Shown one piece after another: positions 42,383 through 51,280 of a DNA stretch of 64,000 bases. The position numbers and the translations under genes are program-made. The first letter of the stretch is position 1. Every line of letters begins with the position of its first letter. The stretch is from assembly GCA_018065615.1 (NCBI GenBank), contig JAGHSY010000031.1:20672-84671 (forward strand), written 5' to 3'. The notes under the pieces were generated by a model that was given only the letters and a program-made list of their open reading frames with translations, did no database searches and was not told the origin of the DNA. This stretch comes from Candidatus Colenecus caballi. Its GTDB lineage: Bacteria > Bacteroidota > Bacteroidia > Bacteroidales > Bacteroidaceae.

Positions 42383-43078
42383 ATGCAGAAGCCGGACAAG
42401 CTGAATCTTAAACAGTGGGCCATAGAGGATCGCCCCCGCGAAAAGATGAAGCAAATGGGCGCGAAAGCGCTGACAAACGCTGAGTTACTGGCGATTCTGA
42501 TACATACGGGAAACACTGAAGATTCGGTGGTGGCTTTGACGCAAAAAGTAATGGCTTCCTGCCGCAACAGTCTTTCCGAACTTGGAAAACTTAGCGTCGG
42601 GGAGCTTTGCTCTTTTAAGGGAATAGGTGAGGCTAAGGCCATATCCATTCTTGCAGCCTGCGAACTTGGCAGGCGCCGCAAGGAAGAGGAACCGGTCAAA
42701 AGGCTTCAAATAAGGACGTCGCGTGACATCTTTGACTATTTCTATCCTGTTATGGCGGACCTGCAGGTTGAAGAATGCCATGTGCTTTTTGTAAACCAGT
42801 CCGCTAAAGTTCTGGACAGCATGCGCATCAGTCAGGGTGGGCTGTCCAGCGCTCCTGTGGATATAAGGTGCGTCCTGCGTGCCGGACTGGAACATCGGGC
42901 TACTGCAATGGCCCTGTGTCACAACCATCCGTCAGGAACGGCATTGCCAAGCCGTCAGGATGATGAACTGACGCGCTCAATGGCGCAGGCTTGCAGAATA
43001 GTTGACATTCCGCTTTTGGATCATGTCATCTTTACAGAAAACGGATATTACAGTTACGCAGACAAAGGCAGACTATAA
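42383..43078 (+). CDS. radC: RadC-family JAB-domain protein
   Basis: The 231-residue protein has an N-terminal helix-hairpin-helix (ELCSFKGIGEAKAISILAACELG) and the JAMM metal motif HNHPSGTALPSRQD in the C-terminal half. RadC proteins were once linked to DNA repair, but the family's role is unsettled; the JAMM site suggests metal-dependent hydrolysis. It starts seven bases after efp and is followed by the DUF59 gene after three bases. Confidence 0.93.
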   Translation: MQKPDKLNLKQWAIEDRPREKMKQMGAKALTNAELLAILIHTGNTEDSVVALTQKVMASCRNSLSELGKLSVGELCSFKGIGEAKAISILAACELGRRRKEEEPVKRLQIRTSRDIFDYFYPVMADLQVEECHVLFVNQSAKVLDSMRISQGGLSSAPVDIRCVLRAGLEHRATAMALCHNHPSGTALPSRQDDELTRSMAQACRIVDIPLLDHVIFTENGYYSYADKGRL

Positions 43079-43081
43079 GCA

Positions 43082-43396
43082 ATGAGTGACAAGTTCGAAA
43101 TAGAGGAACGTGTGGTCGAGGTCCTGAAAACCGTTTATGACCCGGAAATTCCGGTTGACATTTACAGTCTGGGCCTGATTTATAAGATTGATGTTGACGA
43201 TCAGGGCGGTGTCTCAATTGACATGACTCTGACTGCTCCGGGCTGTTCTCTGGCGGACTTCATTGTTGAAGACGTGCGCATGCGTGTGGAAGGGTTGGAA
43301 TGCGTGACTTCTGCAACTGTGAATCTGGTCTTTGAACCGGAATGGGACAAGGACATGATGTCCGAAGAAGCCAAACTTGAGCTGGGACTGATATGA
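43082..43396 (+). CDS. DUF59 (MIP18/SufT/PaaD-like) Fe-S assembly factor
   Basis: The 104-residue protein is a DUF59 domain: VVEVLKTVYDPEIPVDIYSLGLIYKI followed by the conserved cysteine in MTLTAPGCSLADF and VNLVFEPEWDKDMM at the end. Relatives (SufT, PaaD, human MIP18) help deliver Fe-S clusters. Its role here is inferred. Its stop overlaps the next gene start (ATGA at 43393-43396). Confidence 0.88.
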   Translation: MSDKFEIEERVVEVLKTVYDPEIPVDIYSLGLIYKIDVDDQGGVSIDMTLTAPGCSLADFIVEDVRMRVEGLECVTSATVNLVFEPEWDKDMMSEEAKLELGLI

Positions 43397-44157
43397 AGAA
43401 TGTCTATTTCATTTCCGATGCACACCTGGGCTCGTGGGCTCTGGATCACAGACGCATGCAGGAACGGCGGCTGGTCAGATTCCTTGACGATATAAAGGAT
43501 AAGGCGCAGGCTGTCTATCTGCTGGGTGACATGTTTGACTACTGGTATGAATTCAAGTATGTCGTGCCAAAGGGATACACCCGTTTTCTGGGAAAGATTT
43601 CGGAACTGACAGACCGTGGCGTTGAGGTTCACTATTTTATCGGCAACCACGATATTTGGACTTACGGATATCTGGAACGCGAATGTGGCGTTGTCCTGCA
43701 CCGTGAGCCGATGACTGTAGAGATTATGGGCAAGGTTTTCTTCCTTGCACATGGGGACGGAATGGGCGATCCCAGCCGTTCTTTCCGTTTCTTGAGGAAG
43801 CTTTTCAGAAACCGTATTTGCCAGTGCCTGTATTCTCTGGTGCCAACGCGTCTGAATATCTGGCTTGGAATGTCGTGGGCAAAGAAGAGCATGTCCGACC
43901 ACAGGCTGACGGGCGTAGAGCAGTACCTGGGTGAGGACAGGGAGTATCAGGTCTGTTTTGCCAAGGAGTATCTGAAGACCCATCCTGAAATCAATTTCTT
44001 CATGTTCGGGCACAGGCATATCGAACTTGACCTGCTGCTTTCACAAAGCTGCCGTCTCATGATTCTTGGCGATTGGATATCGCAATACACGTATGCTGTG
44101 TTTGATGGGGAAAAGATGATGATGGACAATTACCTTGAAGGTGAATCCAAACCATAA
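43393..44157 (+). CDS. lpxH: UDP-2,3-diacylglucosamine hydrolase-type metallophosphatase
   Basis: The 254-residue protein has the calcineurin-like phosphoesterase motifs in order: SDAHLG, GDMFDYWYEF, GNHDIW, AHGDG and GHRHIE. FDYWYE and the length fit LpxH, which cleaves UDP-diacylglucosamine to lipid X in lipid A synthesis at the inner membrane face. It overlaps the DUF59 gene by ATGA and is the last gene of the efp block, ending at a bidirectional terminator. Confidence 0.88.
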   Translation: MKNVYFISDAHLGSWALDHRRMQERRLVRFLDDIKDKAQAVYLLGDMFDYWYEFKYVVPKGYTRFLGKISELTDRGVEVHYFIGNHDIWTYGYLERECGVVLHREPMTVEIMGKVFFLAHGDGMGDPSRSFRFLRKLFRNRICQCLYSLVPTRLNIWLGMSWAKKSMSDHRLTGVEQYLGEDREYQVCFAKEYLKTHPEINFFMFGHRHIELDLLLSQSCRLMILGDWISQYTYAVFDGEKMMMDNYLEGESKP

Positions 44158-44186
44158 GAAAAGGCTGCCGGACGGGCAGCCTTTTC
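44158..44186. terminator. Bidirectional terminator between lpxH and ackA
   Basis: AAAAGGCTGCC pairs with GGCAGCCTTTT across a short GGACG loop. A and T runs on both sides suit termination of both converging transcripts. Confidence 0.85.
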
Positions 44187-44209
44187 TGTTCTTATCGGAC
44201 TTTACAGGA

Positions 44210-45409
44210 TCACTTGACCAGAGCCAGAGTGTCCTGCGCAATCATAAGTTCTTCATCGGTAGGCAGTACTACAACCTTGACCTTTGAATCCGGCTTTGAG
44301 ATAATGCCGTCCTTGCCGAACTTGATTGTGGCATTCTTTTTCCTGTCGAACTTGACGCCAAGGAATTCAAGACCCTGACATACGGCTTCACGGACTTCAT
44401 CACGGTTTTCACCTACGCCACCGGTAAATATGATCACGTCCACACCGCCCATAGCGGCAGCGAATGCTCCAATGTATTTCTTGATGCGGTATGCGTACAT
44501 TTTCTTGGCAAGTTCTGCGCGGCAGTTGCCCTGCTCGACGGCTGCACTGACTTCACGCATGTCCGATGACACGCCGGAAATGCCAAGCAGACCGGATTTC
44601 TTGTTCAGCAGATCACTCATTCCCTTGCTGTCCAGGCCCTCCTTTTCCATGAGGAACGTTACTGCACCGCCGTCAATGTCACCGCTGCGGGTACCCATCA
44701 TTATGCCCTCAAGCGGGGTGAGACCCATGGTCGTGTCAATGCTCTTTCCGTCCTTGACGGCCGATATGGAACCGCCGTTGCCAATGTGGCAGGTAATGAT
44801 CTTTGAACCTTTTGCCTTGATGCCCAGATATTTGCAGATTTCCTTTGATACGAAACGATGAGATGTTCCGTGGAATCCGTAACGGCGAACGCCGTACTTC
44901 TGGTACAGTTCGTATGGAATGGCATACAGGTATGCGTAGTCAGGCATGGTCTGATGGAAGGCTGTGTCAAATACGCCTACCTGAGGAACGCCGGGAAGCA
45001 GTTCGCTCACTGCGTTTACACCTTTCAGGTTTGCGGGGTTGTGGAGCGGGGCCAGATCATTGCAGGCTGCAAAATCGGCCAGCACCTGAGGAGTGAGAAG
45101 AACACTCCTGTTGAATTTCTCTCCTCCGTGTACCATACGGTGACCGACAGCGTTGATTTCTTCAAGCTTTCTGATGACTCCGAACTGTGCACCGGTCAGC
45201 ACTTCGAATATGAACTTCACGCCGCAGGTATGTTCGGGGATTTCCTTCTCAATGATCTGCTTCTGTCCGTTGGCATCGGTCAGTTTGAGGAATGAACCCT
45301 TCATTCCGATTTTCTCAATGCCGCCCTGGGCAATGACTTCCTTCTTCTTCATGTCGAACAGCTTGTACTTGATAGACGAGCTGCCGCAGTTCAATACAAG
45401 TATCTTCAT
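44210..45409 (-). CDS. ackA: Acetate kinase
   Basis: The 399-residue protein begins MKILVLNCGSSSIKYKLF and has the acetate-kinase motifs MVHGGEKF, FDTAFHQTMPDYAY, YGFHGTSH, IICHIGNG-like ITCHIGNGGS and FTGGVGENRDEVR. It makes ATP and acetate from acetyl phosphate, the energy-yielding step of fermentation. The start at 45409 gives the canonical N-terminus; an upstream ATG at 45430 lies inside the pta stop region. It follows pta by one base in an operon. Confidence 0.97.
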   Translation of the reverse strand: MKILVLNCGSSSIKYKLFDMKKKEVIAQGGIEKIGMKGSFLKLTDANGQKQIIEKEIPEHTCGVKFIFEVLTGAQFGVIRKLEEINAVGHRMVHGGEKFNRSVLLTPQVLADFAACNDLAPLHNPANLKGVNAVSELLPGVPQVGVFDTAFHQTMPDYAYLYAIPYELYQKYGVRRYGFHGTSHRFVSKEICKYLGIKAKGSKIITCHIGNGGSISAVKDGKSIDTTMGLTPLEGIMMGTRSGDIDGGAVTFLMEKEGLDSKGMSDLLNKKSGLLGISGVSSDMREVSAAVEQGNCRAELAKKMYAYRIKKYIGAFAAAMGGVDVIIFTGGVGENRDEVREAVCQGLEFLGVKFDRKKNATIKFGKDGIISKPDSKVKVVVLPTDEELMIAQDTLALVK

Positions 45410-45410
45410 G

Positions 45411-46424
45411 TTATGCCTTTTTTGCCGCAATTGCCTGGTTGGCGGTAACGGCTACCATTTTATATACGTCATCAATTGAGCAGCCACGTGACAGGTCGTT
45501 TACCGGGCGTGCAATACCCTGAAGGATTGGTCCGATGGCCTGAGCACCGCTGAAACGCTGTACCAGCTTGTATGATATGTTGCCTGACTGCAGGTCGGGG
45601 AATACCAGAACGTTGGCCTTTCCTGCAATCTCTGAACCGGGGGCCTTGCTGGCGCCTACTGATGGGACAATGGCGGCATCGGCCTGCAGTTCACCGTCTA
45701 TCTTCAGGTTTGGAGCAAGTTCCTTTGCCATCTGGAGCGCAGCGGTGACCTTGTCCACGACTTCATGCTTGGCTGAACCTTTGGTCGAGAAGCTGAGCAG
45801 TGCAACTTTCGGTTCCTGAATGCCGGCAACTGCTGTTGCCGTACCGGCCGATGCAACTGCAATCTGTGCCAGCTGTGCGGCATCGGGAACCGGAGTGACG
45901 GCGCAGTCTGCAAACACCAGAATACCGTTGTCGCCATACTCCGTAGCAGGGGTAATCATGACAAATGCGCCGGAAACGACAGAAATGCCGGGCGCGGTCT
46001 TGATAATCTGAAGTGCAGGGCGCAGAACGTTTCCTGTGGTGTTGCGGGCACCTGCTAACTGACCGTCAGCTTCACCGTTCTTTATGATGAGACAACCCAG
46101 ATAGAGCGGGTCAAGTACTTTCTTCTGAGCTTCTTCAATTGTCATGCCCTTTGCCTTGCGCAGTTCGAAAAGCAGGTTTGCATATTCGTCTTTGCGGGGG
46201 TTGTCTTCAGGGTCAATGATTGTGGCCTTTGAGATGTTGTTCAGGCCCCACTGTGAAGCCAGTCCTTCAATTTCCATCTTGTTTCCAAGAATGACAAGGT
46301 CTGCAACACCATCGGCAAGAACCTTGTCGGCAGCCTTCAATGTACGTTCTTCTGTACCTTCAGGCAAAACAATGCGCTGTCTGTTTTCTTTGGCACGCGC
46401 AATGATCTGATCCATCAATTCCAT
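45411..46424 (-). CDS. pta: Phosphate acetyltransferase
   Basis: The 337-residue enzyme has QRIVLPEGTEERTLKAADKV, the PTA_PTB signature block (NTTGNVLRPALQIIKTAPG and DCAVTPVPDAAQLAQIA) and GSEIAGKANVLVFPDLQSGN. It converts acetyl-CoA and phosphate to acetyl phosphate for AckA. It is the short, single-domain type, without the N-terminal DRTGG regulatory domain. The ATG at 46424 gives the usual N-terminus. A longer frame from 46550 reads through the tRNA terminator and is rejected. Confidence 0.97.
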   Translation of the reverse strand: MELMDQIIARAKENRQRIVLPEGTEERTLKAADKVLADGVADLVILGNKMEIEGLASQWGLNNISKATIIDPEDNPRKDEYANLLFELRKAKGMTIEEAQKKVLDPLYLGCLIIKNGEADGQLAGARNTTGNVLRPALQIIKTAPGISVVSGAFVMITPATEYGDNGILVFADCAVTPVPDAAQLAQIAVASAGTATAVAGIQEPKVALLSFSTKGSAKHEVVDKVTAALQMAKELAPNLKIDGELQADAAIVPSVGASKAPGSEIAGKANVLVFPDLQSGNISYKLVQRFSGAQAIGPILQGIARPVNDLSRGCSIDDVYKMVAVTANQAIAAKKA

Positions 46425-46536
46425 ATATATTGTAAACTCTAGTTGGCAAAATTGACGCAAAATTACACTTTTTCCCTTTACGCGTACCTTAATTATATCT
46501 AAAAATGTCAGGCCACGGAAGGTTGCTGACAGATTC

Positions 46537-46570
46537 AAAAAAACACTCACGGAAATCCGTAAGTGTTTCT
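46537..46570 (-). terminator. Terminator downstream of the tRNA gene
   Basis: On the minus strand ACACTTACGGA pairs with TCCGTGAGTGT (one G-T pair) around TT and is followed by seven T residues. It separates the tRNA gene from pta. Confidence 0.8.
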
Positions 46571-46578
46571 TTATCAGG

Positions 46579-46652
46579 TAGCGGGACCCGGGATTGAACC
46601 GGGGACCTCATGATTATGAATCATGCGCTCTAACCAGCTGAGCTATCCCGCC
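46579..46652 (-). tRNA. tRNA-Met (anticodon CAT)
   Basis: The minus strand folds as a cloverleaf: acceptor GGCGGGA with TCCCGCT (a G-U closing pair), D arm GCTCAGCTGGTTAGAGC, anticodon stem CATGA/TCATG around TTCATAA, and T arm CCCGG-TTCAATC-CCGGG. The anticodon CAT reads AUG, or AUA if lysidine-modified. The initiator's C1-A72 mismatch is absent, so it is an elongator-type Met or Ile2 tRNA. CCA is not encoded. Confidence 0.92.
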
Positions 46653-46670
46653 ATCGCTCTCAAGCGGGTG

Positions 46671-46701
46671 CAAAGGTATAACTCATTTTTGATATCTGCA
46701 A
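46671..46701 (-). promoter_or_regulatory. Promoter of the tRNA gene
   Basis: On the minus strand TTG (46701-46699), a 20-base spacer and TACCTTTG (46678-46671) fit the Bacteroidota consensus. Transcription would begin about 13 bases before the mature tRNA. Confidence 0.6.
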
Positions 46702-46838
46702 CTTTTATTGCTCATAAATTTTTCTGTTTTTTCATGCCGTTTTGCTTGACTTTTATGATATTTTAATATTTCTTTGTATTTGGACATCGGTGGGAAATGT
46801 GGCGGAGACAACACGTCCCACCCCTAAATCTTACAGTT

Positions 46839-47240
46839 ATGGCTACTGAAAAATCTACACCTTCAAAGGCAAAGGTCGTTTTGGAGTATGAACTGAGCAC
46901 TCAGTCTGTCCCCATGATATGGGAAGCTATTGCAACTGCTCCGGGATTGAATTCCTGGTTTGCTGATGGGGTAAGCTCATCGGACAGGATTTTCCGCTTC
47001 TCATGGGGCAAACACGAGACACGTGAAGCTGAACTGATAAACTGTCGTCAGAATACATATGTCAGATTCCATTGGCTTGATGAAGAGCCCGGCACTTTTT
47101 TCGAAATAAGGATTCACAAAAACAATCTGACTTCACACTGTTCTCTGGAAATAACAGATTTTTCCGATGCTGACGGCATTGATGATGTCCGCAGTCTGTG
47201 GGATACTTCAATTGATGCCATGAGGCGTTGCGGCTTGTAG
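46839..47240 (+). CDS. START-like (AHSA1/SRPBCC) domain protein
   Basis: The 133-residue protein starts MATEKSTPSKAKVVLEYELS and has the helix-grip pattern of SRPBCC proteins (VPMIWEAIATAPGLNSWFADG, TREAELINCR and a long C-terminal helix with LWDTSIDAMRRCG). The Bacteroidota-specific START-like group is small and of unknown function, though it may bind a hydrophobic ligand. The ATG at 46839 is preferred over an upstream frame start at 46797, which adds an unlikely basic peptide. It precedes the LptF/G-like permease. Confidence 0.75.
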   Translation: MATEKSTPSKAKVVLEYELSTQSVPMIWEAIATAPGLNSWFADGVSSSDRIFRFSWGKHETREAELINCRQNTYVRFHWLDEEPGTFFEIRIHKNNLTSHCSLEITDFSDADGIDDVRSLWDTSIDAMRRCGL

Positions 47241-47258
47241 CCATTCCATCATATTTTG

Positions 47259-47289
47259 TTGCAAAAGTCTCCGACTTGTGCTAATTTTG
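47259..47289 (+). promoter_or_regulatory. Promoter of the LptF/G-like permease gene
   Basis: TTG (47259-47261), a 20-base spacer and TAATTTTG (47282-47289) fit the consensus. Transcription would begin near 47296, which supports the ATG at 47316 over the upstream in-frame ATG at 47256. Confidence 0.55.
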
Positions 47290-47315
47290 CAAGTTGGAAA
47301 TTTTTGCAGAGACGG

Positions 47316-49202
47316 ATGAAACGTAAAAGACTGGACATTTTCATTCTTAAAAGCTTTCTGCTGCTATTTGTGGCGGCATTCTGCATCTGTCTTTTCATCC
47401 TCCTGATGAATATTCTGTGGAGGTATATCAATGATTTGGTCGGCAAGGGATTCTCATTCGGAATCATTTCAAAGTTCTTCTATTATTTCGGCCTGACTCT
47501 GGTGCCCGAGGCTCTGCCTCTTGCGGCTTTGCTGGCATCGCTGATTACGTTCGGAAACTTTGGCGAGCGCCTTGAACTGCTTGCCATGAAGACCGCAGGA
47601 ATATCATTGCTCAGAATAATGCGTCCTCTGACCATTTTCTGCATTGTCCTTACCGGCGTTTCCTTCTATTTCCAGAATGTTGTGGTCCCCCATGCTTCAA
47701 CAAAACTGTATTCTCTATATGCATCGATGATGAACAAGAATCCCGAACTGGAGATACCTGAAGGGGTGTTCTATGACCAGATCAGGGGGTTCAACATGTA
47801 TGTCAAGCATAAGGATATCAAGACCGGAAACCTTTATGATGTGACCATATATGACCATCGTGACGGATATGAGAATCTGAGTGTGATAGTGTCCGATTCC
47901 GCATTCCTTGAGACTACCGCTGACAAGCATTATCTGGTGCTGCATCTGTTCAGCGGGGAACAGTTCTGCCAGGAAAAGGATCTTGACAGTGACGGCAAGC
48001 CATACAGACGTGAGTCATTCCGTGAGAAGCATGTGCTGCTGGAATTCAATTCTGATTTTGAACAGGTCGATGAAAGTCTGATGAGAGATCAGGCTGCCAG
48101 CAAGAATATGGTGCAGATCCGCCATACGATTGATTCCCTGTCTGTCAGACAGGACAGCATCGGACTTGGAAACCTGTCAGAATACCGTGCAACAGGTCTT
48201 GCAGTATATCGTCTGACCCATTCCGATTCCCTGCAGCTGGCCCAGTTGGGCGACAAAGTCATCAATGCTGACAGTATCTTTGCCGTTTCCAACCGTTCGA
48301 CTCAGGTTGACATTCGCGGCGACATGCGTTCCAAGATTCAGACTCAGGCCAGTGACCAGGCTATCAAGAGTTCAAACATGTTTGCCGGTGACAAGACAAT
48401 ACGCCGAAACTGGATTGAATGGATGAAGAAAATAACCAATGCCATTTCCATTCTGGTGTTTTTCTTCATTGGCGCTCCTCTTGGTGCTATTATCAGAAAG
48501 GGCGGATTGGGCGTTCCAATCATTGTGGCCGTTTTCACCTATATCCTATATTATATTACATCGATTTCCGGGCAGAAAATGTTCCGCGAAGGTGAGTGGA
48601 GCATTGTCGGGTGCTGGTTGAGCACAATTGTTCTGACGCCACTGAGCGTTTTCTTCACAATTAAGGCCAACAGTGATTCTACGGTATTCCAGATTGATGT
48701 GATCAAGGAGTTTTTCCGTCATTGGTTTGGCGGCAAGGTGAGCCGCAACATTGTCCGTAAGGATGTTGTCATTGAAGATCCTGATACGTCCAGGTGTCTT
48801 GCCATGCTGGAAAATGTCAGGACTCTGAGTGTAGGATTGGAGTCATCGGACCTGCTTTCTTCAAGTCCAAATTACAGGAATCTTTTCTTTGGTGAGGTCG
48901 ATGCTACACAACTGGAAGCCTTGAATGTTGAACTGGAGAATCTGGTGGCGGAGCTTGGAAACAGCCGGGACCGTGTCGAACTGGATCTGCTGAACGGCTT
49001 TCCTGTCGTGCCGTCGTACGGGGTTGAGGCTCCTTTTGAAAAGGTCTGGGCCAACAGATTCGTTGGCGTGGTGTTCCCGCTTGGACTGCTGTTCATGCTC
49101 AGGGCATGGCTGTTTTCAAAAAAGATCAGACAGCAGATGGGCAAATCCGCTCAGGTGGCAGGTGAATTGATTGAGTATATGAATAATAACAAACATAATT
49201 AA
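47316..49202 (+). CDS. LptF/LptG-family (YjgP/YjgQ) LPS export permease
   Basis: The 628-residue membrane protein has three N-terminal helices (about 10-33, 55-75, 90-110), a large periplasmic region and three C-terminal helices, the YjgP/YjgQ fold. Features include LDIFILKSFLLLF, the LPEALPLAALLASLITFGNFGE motif and FFIGAPLGAIIRKGGLGVPI. With LptB and a partner permease it extracts LPS from the inner membrane. It is far longer than E. coli LptF or LptG (about 360 residues); the extra length is a 180-residue periplasmic insert plus a cytoplasmic block (about 475-590) before the last helix. The aminotransferase gene follows one base later. Confidence 0.88.
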   Translation: MKRKRLDIFILKSFLLLFVAAFCICLFILLMNILWRYINDLVGKGFSFGIISKFFYYFGLTLVPEALPLAALLASLITFGNFGERLELLAMKTAGISLLRIMRPLTIFCIVLTGVSFYFQNVVVPHASTKLYSLYASMMNKNPELEIPEGVFYDQIRGFNMYVKHKDIKTGNLYDVTIYDHRDGYENLSVIVSDSAFLETTADKHYLVLHLFSGEQFCQEKDLDSDGKPYRRESFREKHVLLEFNSDFEQVDESLMRDQAASKNMVQIRHTIDSLSVRQDSIGLGNLSEYRATGLAVYRLTHSDSLQLAQLGDKVINADSIFAVSNRSTQVDIRGDMRSKIQTQASDQAIKSSNMFAGDKTIRRNWIEWMKKITNAISILVFFFIGAPLGAIIRKGGLGVPIIVAVFTYILYYITSISGQKMFREGEWSIVGCWLSTIVLTPLSVFFTIKANSDSTVFQIDVIKEFFRHWFGGKVSRNIVRKDVVIEDPDTSRCLAMLENVRTLSVGLESSDLLSSSPNYRNLFFGEVDATQLEALNVELENLVAELGNSRDRVELDLLNGFPVVPSYGVEAPFEKVWANRFVGVVFPLGLLFMLRAWLFSKKIRQQMGKSAQVAGELIEYMNNNKHN

Positions 49203-49203
49203 A

Positions 49204-50397
49204 ATGGGACAGATTTCAGATCGTGTTAACAGACTTGCCGCATCGGCCACTTTCGCCATGCTGCAGAAAAGCAATGAATTGTCGGCACAGGGTGTCGATG
49301 TGGTCAACATGAGCGTTGGCGAACCCGACTTCAACACTCCTGATTATGTGAAGATGGCGGCCATTGAAGCTGTGGAGCAGAATTTTTCAAAATATTCTCC
49401 AGTTCCCGGTTACATGTGGCTCAGGAAAGCATGCAGTGACAAGCTGAAGCGTGAAAACAATCTTGATTATGCTCCTGAACAGATTGTGGTATCCACCGGC
49501 GCAAAACAGGCTCTCTGCAATGTCATCATGGCTGTTGTCAATCCCGGTGATGAAGTGCTTCTGCCTTCACCCTGCTGGGTGAGTTATCCTGAAATGGTGA
49601 AACTGGCAGGTGGTGTGCCTGTTGTCATCAAGGCCGGCATAGAGCAGGATTTCAAGGTCACTGCTGCTCAAATAGAAGCTGCTATCACTCCGAAGACAAG
49701 GGCAATCATGATCTGCTCGCCTTCAAACCCGACCGGTTCCGTTTATTCAAAGCAGGAACTGGAATCCATTTCGAAGGTGTTGGCAAAGCATCCGGATGTT
49801 TTCATCGTGTCCGATGAGATATATGAACACATCAATTTCATTGGCGGGCATCAGAGTCTTGCCCAGTTCCCGGAACTGAAGGATCAGATAGCCGTTATCA
49901 ACGGCGTTTCCAAGGCATACGCCATGACAGGCTGGCGTATCGGTTTCATGGCCGGTCCGCTTTGGCTTGCAAAGGCCTGCTCAAAGCTTCAGGGACAATA
50001 CACCAGCGGTACTTGTTCTGTGGCTCAGAAAGCTGCTCAGGTTGCTTTTGACGGCCCTCAGGATGATGTGGAAAAGATGCGTCAGGTATTCCAGAAGCGT
50101 CGTGACCTGATAGTGTCTCTGGCTAAGGAGATACCTGGTTCTGAAGTCAACAATCCTCAGGGAGCCTTCTATCTGTTCCCGAAATGTGATTATTACTTTG
50201 GCAAAAAGTATGGCGACAAGGTAATTGCCACTGCCGAAGACCTGGCCATGTACCTGCTTGAGGTCGGTCACGTTGCCACTGTAGGCGGAACAGCATTCGG
50301 TTCTCCGGAATGCATCAGGTTCAGCTATGCTACCGGCGAAGACAAGATTCGGGAAGCGTTCAGGCGGATTGCCAAGGCTCTTGAAGATTTGAAGTAA
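49204..50397 (+). CDS. aspC: Class I aspartate aminotransferase (AspC-type)
   Basis: The 397-residue fold-type-I PLP enzyme has NMSVGEPDFNTPDYVKMAA, SPSNPTGSVY, VSDEIYEHI and the Schiff-base lysine in GVSKAYAMTGWRIGFMAGP. Motifs and length fit the I-gamma aspartate aminotransferases that move the amino group between aspartate or glutamate and 2-oxoglutarate; related aminotransferases with other substrates cannot be excluded. It lies one base after the permease gene and ends at a terminator. Confidence 0.88.
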   Translation: MGQISDRVNRLAASATFAMLQKSNELSAQGVDVVNMSVGEPDFNTPDYVKMAAIEAVEQNFSKYSPVPGYMWLRKACSDKLKRENNLDYAPEQIVVSTGAKQALCNVIMAVVNPGDEVLLPSPCWVSYPEMVKLAGGVPVVIKAGIEQDFKVTAAQIEAAITPKTRAIMICSPSNPTGSVYSKQELESISKVLAKHPDVFIVSDEIYEHINFIGGHQSLAQFPELKDQIAVINGVSKAYAMTGWRIGFMAGPLWLAKACSKLQGQYTSGTCSVAQKAAQVAFDGPQDDVEKMRQVFQKRRDLIVSLAKEIPGSEVNNPQGAFYLFPKCDYYFGKKYGDKVIATAEDLAMYLLEVGHVATVGGTAFGSPECIRFSYATGEDKIREAFRRIAKALEDLK

Positions 50398-50402
50398 AGA
50401 AA

Positions 50403-50430
50403 CGGGGGTGCCGCAAGGTGCCCCTGTTTT
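50403..50430 (+). terminator. Terminator of the permease-aminotransferase operon
   Basis: GGGGGTGCC and GGTGCCCCT form a stem with two G-U pairs closed by a stable GCAA tetraloop, followed by TTTT. It runs up to the convergent PorT-like gene. Confidence 0.8.
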
Positions 50431-50431
50431 C

Positions 50432-51169
50432 TTATTCGAAATATAATGTCAGCACTATCATGCGGCTGTAAATTCCGCTGACGGACTTTGTGTATTTCAA
50501 AGTTGTCATGTCTTTTATGTCTGTGCGGTTCCTTTCCAGAATGTCATTAAGTCCGAAACAGAATTTCAGTTCCGGAATCATCTTGAAGAAGGGATAGTAC
50601 AGATCCAGTCCCATGCCGGCTTCCAGCATGCAGTCCGCCGGCTTGACCAGAAGTTCCTTGCCTTTCTTAACTGTAAGATCAAATGTAGGAGCAAGTCCAG
50701 CGACAACGTACGGCCTGTAGTTGTTGAAGCGCGCAGCATTGATTTTCAGGTCAAATGGAACGGAAAGGTATGTTGATTTGAGATATTGCTCGGTCACTTT
50801 GCCGGTATTCTGTTCCTTGAAAGTGACTTTCTTGTCGCCGAAATGCATGGTGGGCATGATTCTTACAGACATCCAGCTGTTGGCCTTCAGCTCTCCCAAT
50901 ATGCCGACACTGAATCCGGGAATGTATTCCGGCACATCGGAATACCAGTATTCGGCGGAACCGGATTCGTTGATGTAGGGGAGTCCGCTGTTTGCAATGG
51001 ACAGATCCTGAAAATTGAGTCCGATGAGAAATCCGTAATGCCAGACTCTTTCATCCAGATAGGGACGGTTCTGAACCTTGCGTTCCTGGGCATCCAGCTT
51101 TGTGGGACACACCAGCAGCAGCAAAGCCGACAGCCCTGCCATTTCAAGCAGATTTCTCATAATACCCAT
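50432..51169 (-). CDS. PorT-family outer-membrane beta-barrel protein
   Basis: The 245-residue protein has a signal peptide ending at KLDAQ, then WHYGFLIGLNFQDLSI, PGFSVGILGELKANSWMSVR and MPTMHFG motifs. These, with the closing YSRMIVLTLYFE, fit the PorT-like eight-stranded barrels of Bacteroidota. Porphyromonas gingivalis PorT is required for the type IX secretion system; many homologues have no shown role. Outer-membrane location is inferred from the terminal phenylalanine pattern. No other T9SS genes are in the window. Confidence 0.75.
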   Translation of the reverse strand: MGIMRNLLEMAGLSALLLLVCPTKLDAQERKVQNRPYLDERVWHYGFLIGLNFQDLSIANSGLPYINESGSAEYWYSDVPEYIPGFSVGILGELKANSWMSVRIMPTMHFGDKKVTFKEQNTGKVTEQYLKSTYLSVPFDLKINAARFNNYRPYVVAGLAPTFDLTVKKGKELLVKPADCMLEAGMGLDLYYPFFKMIPELKFCFGLNDILERNRTDIKDMTTLKYTKSVSGIYSRMIVLTLYFE

Positions 51170-51219
51170 CGGACTTATAACGTAGACAAGGGCAAGTTAT
51201 TGTAAAAAGATTGCAGCCA

Positions 51220-51251
51220 TTTGGATTGGATCGGAAAAGTGTGTACTTTTG
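51220..51251 (+). promoter_or_regulatory. Promoter of the ferredoxin gene
   Basis: TTTG (51220-51223), a 20-base spacer and TACTTTTG (51244-51251) match the consensus perfectly. Transcription would begin near 51258. Confidence 0.7.
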
Positions 51252-51280
51252 TGCGATAATCCAATTAAATCAACATTATT

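Noticed and set aside
43201..44019. 272-codon open frame on the minus strand
   Set aside because: It is antisense to lpxH and the DUF59 gene, both of which have strong family motifs.
46579..46652. Initiator tRNA
   Set aside because: The first acceptor pair is G-U and the sequence lacks the C1-A72 mismatch; the gene is elongator type.
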